A stretch of DNA of 64,000 bases from Paeniglutamicibacter psychrophenolicus (GTDB lineage Bacteria; Actinomycetota; Actinomycetes; Actinomycetales; Micrococcaceae). Location of the stretch: contig NZ_JAUSSH010000010.1 in NCBI RefSeq assembly GCF_030812255.1, forward strand, positions 85,483-149,482, in the 5' to 3' direction. Positions within the stretch are counted from its first letter, which is position 1; each line of letters opens with the position of its first letter. This document shows, piece by piece, positions 41,883-50,563 of this stretch. The notes beneath the pieces were generated by a model. It searched no databases. It worked only from the letters and a program-made list of their open reading frames with translations, and was not told the DNA's origin. The position numbers and the translations under genes are program-made.

Positions 41883-44618
41883 CTAGGTGGTCATTTCAGC
41901 AAAGCGAGCGAAGAGGACCTCTTGGCGTTCTTTCTCTCCTGAACATGTTTTCTTGGATCCGAAGGCTCGATCGACGACGGCATCAAGTTTTCTGTGCGCA
42001 GCGGCTAGGGAGACAGGCATGGCCAATGGTTGGTAGATATCAGCTAGGGAACGGCCATGCAATATCTCTCGTGCGCTTAGAACCTCTTTGCCGGCCTCGA
42101 TAAGCTTTGTCCGAGTTATTGTATCGAGCTGTGGCAACGGCAGGGTGTTCCAGACAAGTTTCTTGGAAAACCGGAGATCTGATTTCAAACGCCCGCCAAC
42201 GGTCTTCTGCCAAGTTATGAACATGGACGACGAAACGATGGCAAACGCAAAACCGTCAGGATCCACAGCGGTGGAGTTGAGGTTGCTGCTGACAGTTTCC
42301 GGGTCGTACGACTGCGCGGTAAAGAAGTGCCGGTGCCCAGACACAACGTTTGGAATGCAAAGGTACCGTTCGGTTGGTTGCCCATTGAAATAGAACAGGT
42401 GCGGTGTCGCGGCCATGTCGCGTGTGGACGCCAAAGGACTGGCTAGGCGCATCGTTCTCACCGCTTCGAGCCGCGCCTTGAGTGCCGGCGATTTGCTGAC
42501 GTCCGCGGGATCCAGGTCAACAAGCCAGAGGCACCAGCGCTTTTCATTGCGGACGAGTTCTTTCGCCCCGACGTAGGGACGAACATACTTGGCCATGATC
42601 GGATCGGCCATCACCTCGTTGTATTCGTCCAGAGTGACCACGAGGTTTCCCCCATCGGCAGGCAGAGATCCGTAGACCGCAGGAGGCAATTCCGGTGAAA
42701 GTGTCTTGTTGCTTCCGGCGACGAGAACGTTGGGGCCGTCCACCAGATAGGCATTGATGGTTGCCGCCGGTGTCTCCAGAGGAATACCTCGGAGATCGTC
42801 GTAGGTAAAAATTCTGCCGGGGGGGTTCTTCTCTCGGTCAAACCCGATGATCACGCAATGGACCGATGCAGCGTTCGTGGCTTCCGAGGTCCAGGCGAAA
42901 GTCCGGTGCGCAAACCTGATCCGCCAGCCTGCCTGGAATACGGATGCGAAAATGCGTGCCGGCTGATCGCCCTGCACGATGGAGTTGGTGGACACGAAGG
43001 CCCACCGCCCTCCCATGGTGTCCCCGTAGTAGTCCAGCACCTTGGCGTACCAGCCGGTCACGTAGTCCAGGCGGCCGGGGTTCTTCGTCCTCCAAACCAG
43101 TCGCAGGTCTGCAGCTTGTTCCTTGGATCGCGTGGCATGTCCCAGGAAAGGCGGATTGCCCATCACGATTGTCGAGGCCGAGGCCTCGACAATGTCGTTC
43201 CAGTCGAGTTGCAATGAGTTTCCCACGACAATGGTGGAGGACTCAACGAGTGGGAGCATTTCCGGTGCCAGACCCAGCGACAGGGCCATTTCCTGGTTGG
43301 CCTGATGGTTGACCAGGAACATAGCCGTCTGGGCGATGGTCGCTGGCCATTCCTCGAGTTCGATGCCGTAGAAGCTGGTCATCTTTACGGTGAGAAGTTC
43401 GCTGGCGTCAAAGACCATCTGTGCCGCGGATCGATCTAGTTCCTGGAGCCGCTTAAGGATGTCCAGCTCGAGCGTTCGGAGTTCACGGTAGGCGATGATG
43501 AGGAAGTTTCCGCAACCGCAGGCGGGGTCGAGGAAATGCATCTGCCCCATGTCCCGTTGCAGTTTCCGCAGACCAGCCGTGCTGTGTTGATTATCGATAA
43601 ATCGCTGGCGCAGTTCGTCCAGAAACAGCGGTTCAATGGCCTTCAGGATATTGGTCTCGGTCGTGTAGTGCTCACCGAGACCGCGACGGGCGTCCTTAGA
43701 CTTCACGGACTGGAAGAGGGAGCCGAAAATGGCCGGACTGATTTGCCCCCAGTTGAAGTAACAGGCCTCGATGAGCTTGTCACGCATGGTCTTGTCAAAG
43801 TAGGGGATCTCGATGGATTCGCCAAAGACCGACCCATTTACATAGGGGAATCGTTGGATCAGCTCGTCGGCCGCCTTGTACCGACTTGCGACGGGCTTGT
43901 TTAGGGCCTGATAGAGGACTGCTAATTGAGCACCAAGGTCCGATCCGTCAGGACTGGTTCGCGTCTCCAAATACTCAAGAAAGAGGTCGCGCTCCCAAAG
44001 CCCCGAGTCATCCGCAAATAGAGCGAAGAGAGTGCGGACCAAGAAGATCGAGGCTTGGTGCTCGTCGTAGCCAGTCTTCTCCAATTCCTCATAAAGGCTG
44101 GCCATTAGCTGGGCCGCCTTGATTGAGGCGGACTCTTGCTGCCGTGACCCAAAGGTGCGCTTCTGGTAGCCGGCAATGAAGCCGAGCCGTTCACATTCAG
44201 TGGGCAGATCCTCGAGCGCGAAGGTCACGGCTTCCACGCCGGGCGCAGCATCGAGGTCGCGAATACGGAAGGTAGCGAAGTCGCAGGTAACAACATAGCG
44301 CGGCATTGCTGCATCGGGAATCTTTGTAAGGTAGTCCATGGCTTGTTCCTCGGCCTTAACGAGGTTCTTACCGGCGGATTTCTGCTCGGCAATCATTGTC
44401 CCTGGCCAGAACACGTCAATAAACCCGCCGCTGCCATCGAGCCGTTTGGCCTGGGCCTCGAACTTTGCAACGCTTCGACGGCGGACGCCGTACACCGCGA
44501 ATAGTTCAGTCCAAAACGACTGGGATTCCCCCTTCTCATAGGTCTCCCCTGCCCAATCCTTTACGAACGCAGCTGCGTTCTTCCGGATTTCCCCCCATGC
44601 AATCGGTTTATCACTCAT
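41883..44618 (-). CDS. MmeI-type single-chain restriction-modification enzyme (type IIL)
   Basis: This 911-aa enzyme has nearly the length of MmeI (919 aa). The N-terminal nuclease shows a PD-(D/E)xK core, Asp68 and Glu78-Gln-Lys80 in FIDVFWPGTMIAEQKS. A helical spacer leads to the methyltransferase domain with motif I FLDPACGCGNFLIIAYREL (about 375) and motif IV GNPPF (about 487), i.e. N6-adenine methylation. The last 300 residues would hold the target-recognition domain and a helical tail. Such enzymes methylate one strand at a non-palindromic site and cut about 20 bases away. All catalytic residues appear intact. It is a single gene in the defence-rich region. Confidence 0.9.
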   Translation of the reverse strand: MSDKPIAWGEIRKNAAAFVKDWAGETYEKGESQSFWTELFAVYGVRRRSVAKFEAQAKRLDGSGGFIDVFWPGTMIAEQKSAGKNLVKAEEQAMDYLTKIPDAAMPRYVVTCDFATFRIRDLDAAPGVEAVTFALEDLPTECERLGFIAGYQKRTFGSRQQESASIKAAQLMASLYEELEKTGYDEHQASIFLVRTLFALFADDSGLWERDLFLEYLETRTSPDGSDLGAQLAVLYQALNKPVASRYKAADELIQRFPYVNGSVFGESIEIPYFDKTMRDKLIEACYFNWGQISPAIFGSLFQSVKSKDARRGLGEHYTTETNILKAIEPLFLDELRQRFIDNQHSTAGLRKLQRDMGQMHFLDPACGCGNFLIIAYRELRTLELDILKRLQELDRSAAQMVFDASELLTVKMTSFYGIELEEWPATIAQTAMFLVNHQANQEMALSLGLAPEMLPLVESSTIVVGNSLQLDWNDIVEASASTIVMGNPPFLGHATRSKEQAADLRLVWRTKNPGRLDYVTGWYAKVLDYYGDTMGGRWAFVSTNSIVQGDQPARIFASVFQAGWRIRFAHRTFAWTSEATNAASVHCVIIGFDREKNPPGRIFTYDDLRGIPLETPAATINAYLVDGPNVLVAGSNKTLSPELPPAVYGSLPADGGNLVVTLDEYNEVMADPIMAKYVRPYVGAKELVRNEKRWCLWLVDLDPADVSKSPALKARLEAVRTMRLASPLASTRDMAATPHLFYFNGQPTERYLCIPNVVSGHRHFFTAQSYDPETVSSNLNSTAVDPDGFAFAIVSSSMFITWQKTVGGRLKSDLRFSKKLVWNTLPLPQLDTITRTKLIEAGKEVLSAREILHGRSLADIYQPLAMPVSLAAAHRKLDAVVDRAFGSKKTCSGEKERQEVLFARFAEMTT

Positions 44619-44810
44619 TTCCTTATCATCTCAGGTCGGGGTGATTAAACGGATTAGAAACGGCCGTTACTGTTGATCCTGATCAAGAGGCGCACCCTCA
44701 ATTCTGAGTTGAAGCATGCTTTGAGCCCTGGACGCGACCCGCCAATACCGACATAAGCGGTTGTCCAGAGGATGCACCTGCTCGGACCCCAGCAGACGAA
44801 AGATACAAAA

Positions 44811-45503
44811 ATGACGTTCAAAGAAAAGCTGATCCTAGGGATCACCGCAATAGTCGTGATTATCGCAAGCATCGTTGCCTCCAATTTTTTCACGAAAGAA
44901 ACCACCGAAGGGCTTACCTTTTGGGCCTCGACCATAGGAACAGCAATCGGAGGCATGATAGCCGTAATCGCGGCGGTACTCCTGTGGCAAGCAGAAGCAC
45001 GCGCTGGGCGTCGGCAGGCCAAAATCGATTCAAATTCCAGAGCCGTCGTAGTAATCCTGAATAGCACGCGGAGAATGAAGTCGATTGTCGGTAAGGGGTC
45101 CGTCTATGACGAAGCGGGATATCCGTATGTAAAGGACGAAGTTGCAGAAAAAATCGCGGAGCTGGCGGCAGAAATTACCTCGGCAGTTATCTGGATCCGA
45201 AGTGACCAAGCCCGTTCAGAGCTCCTTGAAGCCAAGACTTACCTCACGACTAATAGTGATTTCATGATGCTTGGACCAGATGTTCGCTACGCAACGAGAA
45301 TTCGTCACATATGCAACTGGATGGAAGAGCTTTGTGATGATCTGCTGTACCTAAAAAATGAACGAAAAGGGCTCACTCACCGAACAGAGTATGCGGAGGC
45401 CTGGCAGGAGGTTGAAGATAACTGGGCAGCAGAAGATCGCTGGCGTGAAGAAGAAAAAGTCAAAGCACAAGCCTCGAAGGATAATGCTAAATGGCAAGAC
45501 TGA
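44811..45503 (+). CDS. Two-TM protein with a cytoplasmic helical domain
   Basis: This 230-aa protein starts at the ATG at 44811. Two hydrophobic helices lie at about 7-27 (LILGITAIVVIIASIVASNFF) and 38-60 (FWASTIGTAIGGMIAVIAAVLLWQ). The remaining 165 residues are soluble and helical, ending in a charged coiled-coil tail (EDNWAAEDRWREEEKVKAQASKDNAK). The pattern recurs in many uncharacterised accessory-region proteins, and I know no function. It is divergent from the MmeI-type gene (190 bases apart) and of lower GC than the core genes. It could be a membrane sensor or effector, which is only a guess. Confidence 0.65.
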   Translation: MTFKEKLILGITAIVVIIASIVASNFFTKETTEGLTFWASTIGTAIGGMIAVIAAVLLWQAEARAGRRQAKIDSNSRAVVVILNSTRRMKSIVGKGSVYDEAGYPYVKDEVAEKIAELAAEITSAVIWIRSDQARSELLEAKTYLTTNSDFMMLGPDVRYATRIRHICNWMEELCDDLLYLKNERKGLTHRTEYAEAWQEVEDNWAAEDRWREEEKVKAQASKDNAKWQD

Positions 45504-46029
45504 CTGTCTAAAAACGCACCGCCCACTTGTCCCGTACCCATTTTAAGGGGCGCTTCCGGCTAATCGCCGATAACCGCACATATGAAATCGGATATCGGCA
45601 TCGTCCTTCCCGCCTTCCTGTCAATTCTGCCGAAGCGACGATAGCCGAGGGGCGGTCACCGGTACTCTCGCTTCGAGGCTACGTGCGGTGCCTTTACTGA
45701 TAATGCTCGAGTTCAGCACGGACGGTTGGTACTGGCGGAGTCCCTCGCCGCTCTACGTCGCTTGCGTCACGTTGCGGGCAAATGATCGATGGTCCAATGA
45801 CGATTCCCCTTCGATCTCAATTATTGACTCCGGCCCACAAACGAAGAAGTTCACGAAGGCTGCACGCTGACCCTTCGATTCGGAATCGACTGTATCGACT
45901 CGCCCATACCGGCCGATCCGCCTTCGATGTGGGGTTCATAAATGGCGGACACGCTCGCATACTGGGTTGACGAGACCGCTTGCGTCACGGGCGGCCGGAA
46001 TGCTGGACACGTCAACGCAGGAGTCCCTC
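45504..46029. other. Spacer before the APC permease, with a 13-bp direct repeat
   Basis: No gene is supported in these 526 bases. CGCTTGCGTCACG occurs twice, at 45759-45771 and 45977-45989, 218 bases apart. This could be a chance repeat, a regulator site or a duplication scar. GGAGT before the permease ATG is at the right end. The stretch marks the right border of the accessory region. Confidence 0.5.
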
Positions 46030-47493
46030 ATGAACGGCAAAGACAAATCGCAGTCCATCATGCGGCGAAAGCCCATCGACGAGATCGAGGAAGAGAACAA
46101 ACACAGCGGCCTGCACAAGTCCCTCGGGCTGTGGCAACTGACAGCAATCGGTGTCGGCGGCATCATCGGAGTCGGCATCTTCTCCCTGGCCGGCCTGGTG
46201 GCCCACGGCAGCGGCACCGAACCCGGCGTCGGCCCCGCCGTCCTGATCTCCTTCCTGATCGCCGGACTGGCATCCGCAGCGGCAGCCCTGTCCTACGCGG
46301 AATTCGCCGGCATGATCCCGCGCGCCGGTTCGGCCTACACCTACGGCTACGTGGCCCTCGGGGAAATCATTGGCTGGTTCATCGGTTGGGACCTTTTGCT
46401 GGAGTACATCGCCATCGTGGCGGTGGTGGCCATCGGAATCTCCGGCTACTTCTCCGCCTTCCTCGCCGGGATCGGCATCAACATGCCCGACTGGGCGGCC
46501 TCCACCGCCGACGAGGGCCGGGGCGGCATCATCAACATCCCGGCCATCGCCGTCTGCGTCCTGGTGACCTGGATCCTTTCCCGCGGCACCAAGGCCTTCG
46601 GGCGCTTCGAACTGGTGGCCGTCGCAATCAAGGTCGTGCTGATCCTGTTCATCATCGGCCTGGGCATCTTCTACATCGACTCCGGGAACTACAACCCGTT
46701 CATGCCTTCCGGATTCGGCCCGGTCATGGCCGGAGCCGCAACCGTGTTCTTCGCGGTCTTCGGCTACGACGCCATGAGCACCGCGGCCGAGGAGTCCACC
46801 GACGGTAAGAAGCACATGCCCAAGGCCATCATCATTTCCCTGGTCATTGCCATGCTGCTCTACGTGGCTGCCACCCTGGTGCTGACCGGCATGCAGAACT
46901 ACCGGGACATCGACCCCACCGCCGGATTCGCCTCCGCGTTCAACGGCGTGGGGCTCCCGGTCATCGCCACGATTATCTCCGTGTTCGCGGTCCTGTCCAT
47001 CCTCACCGTGATGCTGACCTTCCTGCTGGGGGTCACCCGCGTCTGGTTCTCCATGAGCCGCGACGGGCTGCTCCCGGGCTGGTTCTCCAAGACCGACCGC
47101 CACGGAACACCGCAGCGCGTCACCTGGATCGCGGGCATCGCCTCCGCGCTGCTGGCCGGGGTCTTCCCGATCAAGGCCGTCGCCGACCTGACCAACATCG
47201 GCATCCTGGCCGCCTTCGTGGTCGTCTGCCTGTCCGTGATCATCTTCCGCTACAAGAAGCCCGACGCCCCGCGGACCTTCCGGCTGCCGTTCATGCCGGT
47301 GGTCCCCGCCTTCGGCATGCTGGCCTCCGGGTTCCTGATGCTGCAGCTGCACTGGGAAACCTGGCTGAGGTTCGGGGTATGGCTGGTGGTCGGCCTGGCC
47401 ATCTACTTCACCTACGGCCGCAAGCACTCGCTGATGAACCCGGACAGCCCCCGGCACGGCGAGCGCGTAGTGCTGCCGCACGGGGAAACCTAG
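46030..47493 (+). CDS. APC-family amino-acid permease
   Basis: This 487-aa permease of the amino acid-polyamine-organocation superfamily (cationic-amino-acid transporter/YfnA-like) begins with a charged leader (MNGKDKSQSIMRRKPIDEIEEENKHSGLHKSLGLWQLTAIGVGGIIGVGIFSLAGLVAHGSG). It then shows the signature GIGVGIF-type loop and twelve predicted membrane helices, including FFAVFGYDAMSTAAEESTDGKKHMPKAIIISLVIAM. AGGAG lies six bases before the ATG. It takes up amino acids across the membrane; the substrate is undetermined. A heavily degraded relative lies at 62691-62850. Confidence 0.9.
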   Translation: MNGKDKSQSIMRRKPIDEIEEENKHSGLHKSLGLWQLTAIGVGGIIGVGIFSLAGLVAHGSGTEPGVGPAVLISFLIAGLASAAAALSYAEFAGMIPRAGSAYTYGYVALGEIIGWFIGWDLLLEYIAIVAVVAIGISGYFSAFLAGIGINMPDWAASTADEGRGGIINIPAIAVCVLVTWILSRGTKAFGRFELVAVAIKVVLILFIIGLGIFYIDSGNYNPFMPSGFGPVMAGAATVFFAVFGYDAMSTAAEESTDGKKHMPKAIIISLVIAMLLYVAATLVLTGMQNYRDIDPTAGFASAFNGVGLPVIATIISVFAVLSILTVMLTFLLGVTRVWFSMSRDGLLPGWFSKTDRHGTPQRVTWIAGIASALLAGVFPIKAVADLTNIGILAAFVVVCLSVIIFRYKKPDAPRTFRLPFMPVVPAFGMLASGFLMLQLHWETWLRFGVWLVVGLAIYFTYGRKHSLMNPDSPRHGERVVLPHGET

Positions 47494-47602
47494 TCCATAT
47501 CCATGGGCAACCACAGGTTTTCAGCAGCGTTCTGTGATCGCTTGGCATCGCTCGGTAGAGGGTATGCGAGGCGACTGACACCACCTCCAGCACCCACCTG
47601 GA

Positions 47603-48205
47603 TCACTCTCCGCGCGTCAGTCTGGGCAGCACGTCGGTGGCGTCGTCCACTGCTTGGTATGCAGGAACAGCGAAATTGCTGGCGGCGATCTGAAACTTGA
47701 CCTGTTCGAGTTCAACTTTGAGCTGATCAACGGTGGCACGGAACTTTTCAAAGTTCGCCTTATGACGCCTAGCTACGATGAAACTGACAATGGCGGCGAT
47801 AATTGCCAACGGAAACGACACCAGTAGGGCTATGCCAGACGTGGCCAGGAATTCAAGTGCTATGGGAAGCGCCTGCTTGAACGCCATGAACTCGTTCACC
47901 CCGCCAACCACTGCATGCAGGGCGGAATCCAGCGGGACCAGATACCCCCCCACAACCGGAGTCTCAGCAAACGACGGAGCGCTCAGCGAGGATTCTTCCC
48001 CGGCAGACCAACGCGAATCACCAACAGTGCTCAGGACGTAGATCCCGGCACCAGCATTGAGTGCCGCAAAAAGCATGACGGAACCAACAACGGTCCAGTG
48101 AAGGCTACGCCAGCGATAGACGCCTAGCACAAGCAAAACTCCGGCGGCGATGCCCCACGAATAGCTGTGCAATTGTTCGAGGCTCAAGCTGCCCAGTAGT
48201 TCCAT
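47603..48205 (-). CDS. Membrane protein of unknown function
   Basis: This 200-aa protein starts at the ATG at 48205, with GGGGGA five bases before it. Hydrophobic segments are at about 17-34, 38-62 (VVGSVMLFAALNAGAGIYVLSTVG) and 128-155 (LATSGIALLVSFPLAIIAAIVSFIVARR), with an exposed loop between the second and third (DSRWSAGEESSLSAPSFAETP). The cytoplasmic tail (FEKFRATVDQLKVELEQVKFQIAASNF) is a short coiled coil. I recognise no family. It is a single gene between two transporter genes. Confidence 0.75.
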   Translation of the reverse strand: MELLGSLSLEQLHSYSWGIAAGVLLVLGVYRWRSLHWTVVGSVMLFAALNAGAGIYVLSTVGDSRWSAGEESSLSAPSFAETPVVGGYLVPLDSALHAVVGGVNEFMAFKQALPIALEFLATSGIALLVSFPLAIIAAIVSFIVARRHKANFEKFRATVDQLKVELEQVKFQIAASNFAVPAYQAVDDATDVLPRLTRGE

Positions 48206-48363
48206 CAAGTTCCCCCACACCTTGCCGTTGGAGTCAATGTTTGCTCCAGACCGAAGCGATCCTATCCCGGCCATCCACGGAATGCCGCGGAGGTTACTGG
48301 CGCAGAGCTCTGACGTCGGCAGTTGTCAACGATGAGTATTTCTCGCCGGTTTGGCAAGCCCTA

Positions 48364-48651
48364 ATGCCGGACGCGCAGTTCGGCCGCAACGAGTCCGTCC
48401 CGCCCTCGGTGGTGGAACCGGAGCCGGCCCTGCAACTGCTCCATGAAGCCGTGCTGGAGGCGCTGGTACTGCAGGTCCATCTGCTCGGCGCGCGCCATAC
48501 CTGCTCGAACTACCGTCCGCACGTCACCCATGCCGAAACACACCTGCTGCCCGGCTACCACGTCCGGATCCGGCAGAAAGCGCTGGTGGATATGCGTCCG
48601 GATGGCAATCCACGATTGCGCCGAGTCGTGGCCGTCTGGGAACCCGAGTAG
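48364..48651 (+). pseudogene. C-terminal fragment of a 2'-5' RNA ligase-family (2H) protein
   Basis: The last 96 codons read DAQFGRNESVPPSVVEPEPALQLLHEAVLEAL... CSNYRPHVTHAETHLLPGYHVRIRQKALVDMRPDGNPRLRRVVAVWEPE. This matches the second half of 2'-5' RNA ligase/2H phosphoesterase proteins, with the second HxT motif in RPHVTH. The first half, which would carry the first HxT motif and the start, is not found upstream, so the gene is 5'-truncated. An internal ATG (48364) could still give a short product but not an active 2H enzyme. Confidence 0.65.
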
Positions 48652-48849
48652 GACTTGCGCATCGCCACCATCGAAACCGCAGCCGACGGCACCCGTGCCA
48701 CTCCCCCATTCGATCCCCGCGCTTTTGAGAATCCACGAGCCAAGGGGACTTCACGGTGGGATCCAATCATAGGCAGTAAGTTAGAGTGGCTGATTGCCAA
48801 TTCATCCAGAACAAGTACCAGCATCAGTGAGGCACGAAAGATTGCGCGC

Positions 48850-50226
48850 ATGGGAATCGACACGGACAAGGAACCTGCCCGGCAGATCACTCCGAATCCG
48901 TCAAACACCCGGAAACAGGGACTCTTGAAAAGCTCGCCGCGTGTCCGCCGCGAAGTGCCCACTCTGCTCGGAACGCAATTGTTGTTCAACGTTGGCTTCT
49001 ACGCGGTGGTCCCCTTTCTGGCCCTGGTCCTCACCGAGGACTTCGGATTGGCCGGTGCCGCGGTCGGTCTCATCCTCGGCGTGCGCACCTTCGCCCAACA
49101 GGGACTCTTCATCGTGGGGGGAACCCTCGCTGATCGATTCGGCGCTCGGTCGGTCATCCTTGTGGGTTGCGCCGTTCGGGCCCTGGGTTTCTTCACGCTG
49201 GCAGCATCGCTGTTCACCGGTTCCCCGGTCCTGTGGCTGTTCATTGCCGGCACCCTGCTCACCGGTTTCGGCGGCGCGCTTTTTTCCCCCGGACTCAACG
49301 TTCTGGTGGCCGCGGCGGAAACCACGCGGCGGGGCGACGGGCATCCGGCTCCGCAACGGGTCACGCTCTTTGCCTGGCTGAGCGTCACCGGCGAAATTGG
49401 CGCCGTCGTCGGCCCACTCGTCGGCGCGGCACTGTGGGGCTGGGGCTTTGCCACGGTTGCCGGACTCGGAGCCGCCTTTTTCCTCGGCATTGGCGTGCTG
49501 CTCTGGCGAACACTCGGCAATCCCCCTCGCCCGGCGACATCCCACGCGGGAGCCACGCAAACCTCCCGACGGTCGTGGGGCAGCCTTCGGGACCGCCGCT
49601 TCATCGCGTTCGCCGGCCTTCATGCCGTGGACCTGCTGGCCTACAACCAGCTGTACCTGGCGATTCCACTCGAACTCGGACGGGCCGAGGTCGCCACCCA
49701 ATGGCTTGGATTGGTCTTCGCGTGGGTCTCCGTCCTGACTCTCGTGCTGCAGTTGCCGATCTCATGGCTTGCCACACGCCTGGGCGCACCAGCGGCCCTT
49801 CGCATGGGCTACATTCTCGGTGCACTGGGTTTTTGCGTACTGGGGGTTCCCGGCATATTTTCCCCGGATCACGGAACAAGTCCAGTCACCATCCTGGCAG
49901 CGGTGACGTTGCTCGCGCTGGGGCACATGACGGCTCATCCCACCGCGCTCGGACTCATCCCCAGGTTTGCCGGAACGAAGCCGGTGGGTTCCTATTACGG
50001 CTTGCTTGCCACGTGCGGCGGCGTTGCCGTTCTCCTGGGCAACCTCCTGATCGGCGGGCTTCTGAACGAACCTTCGCCCCCAGGACCCGCCCGAATCCTT
50101 CCATGGCTGGTCCTCATCGTTCCGCTGCTGCTGGCAGCATTGCTTGCACCCGGGGTTGCCCGCCGGCTGCTCGCAAGGTCCGAGAAATCCACTGCTCCCG
50201 CAGCCAAGGTCATTCAATCTCGATGA
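48850..50226 (+). CDS. MFS transporter, possibly a siderophore or drug exporter
   Basis: This is a protein of about 458 aa with twelve membrane helices. The MFS loop is GGTLADRFGARSVILVG, and TLLTGFGGALFSPGLNVLVAAAE and PTALGLIPRFAGTKPVGSYYGLLATCGG follow, as in exporters of the multidrug/siderophore type. The ATG at 48850 is the best start I can see, but its ribosome site is weak and the true start may lie near GLLKSSPRVRREVPTLLGTQ. It lies 340 bases upstream of an iron-box-controlled ABC importer on the same strand, which suggests export of a metal chelator whose complex is re-imported. That role is inference. Confidence 0.8.
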   Translation: MGIDTDKEPARQITPNPSNTRKQGLLKSSPRVRREVPTLLGTQLLFNVGFYAVVPFLALVLTEDFGLAGAAVGLILGVRTFAQQGLFIVGGTLADRFGARSVILVGCAVRALGFFTLAASLFTGSPVLWLFIAGTLLTGFGGALFSPGLNVLVAAAETTRRGDGHPAPQRVTLFAWLSVTGEIGAVVGPLVGAALWGWGFATVAGLGAAFFLGIGVLLWRTLGNPPRPATSHAGATQTSRRSWGSLRDRRFIAFAGLHAVDLLAYNQLYLAIPLELGRAEVATQWLGLVFAWVSVLTLVLQLPISWLATRLGAPAALRMGYILGALGFCVLGVPGIFSPDHGTSPVTILAAVTLLALGHMTAHPTALGLIPRFAGTKPVGSYYGLLATCGGVAVLLGNLLIGGLLNEPSPPGPARILPWLVLIVPLLLAALLAPGVARRLLARSEKSTAPAAKVIQSR

Positions 50227-50494
50227 ATGCGATGCCGGGCCCCCTGGCCCGGATTCCTTCGCGTCCTCGTCCCGATCCCCCATGCTTCGGTCCAACAAGG
50301 GCCGGCCGCGGCAACTTTTTCGATGTTCACAGAAACGCATGCACCCTGGCGTTGGTGTGAAGGTTCCTTTGGCTCCAACCTCTTGCCGCACCTTGTTGCG
50401 CAATGCCGCAGACCGTCCACCAGCCAACGCAGAGCCATCCCCCATCCGATTGACCGTTTCCGGAGGATTCTTATTTCCTCGCAACAGCCGGGGG

Positions 50495-50513
50495 TTAGGG
50501 TATGCTTACCTAG
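50495..50513 (+). promoter_or_regulatory. DtxR/IdeR-type iron box
   Basis: TTAGGGTATGCTTACCTAG matches 15 of 19 positions of the usual DtxR/IdeR operator (TTAGGTTAGGCTAACCTAA) and keeps the dyad symmetry of the two half-sites. It lies 51 bases upstream of the lipoprotein ATG, where it would cover the promoter of the four-gene ABC transporter. Iron-loaded DtxR should repress the operon. Confidence 0.75.
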
Positions 50514-50563
50514 GCTTTTTGCGATAGAGGGGCCGAACCATCACGCAATCTCAAAGGACCTTC

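Noticed and set aside
46030..47493. A riboswitch in the 520-base leader of the APC permease
   Set aside because: I could not fit any known riboswitch core to the leader; only a 13-bp direct repeat stands out.
48770..48805. A possible iron box before the MFS gene (TTAGAGTGGCTGATTGCC)
   Set aside because: It keeps only one half-site and needs a gap to fit the DtxR consensus, unlike the site at 50495.
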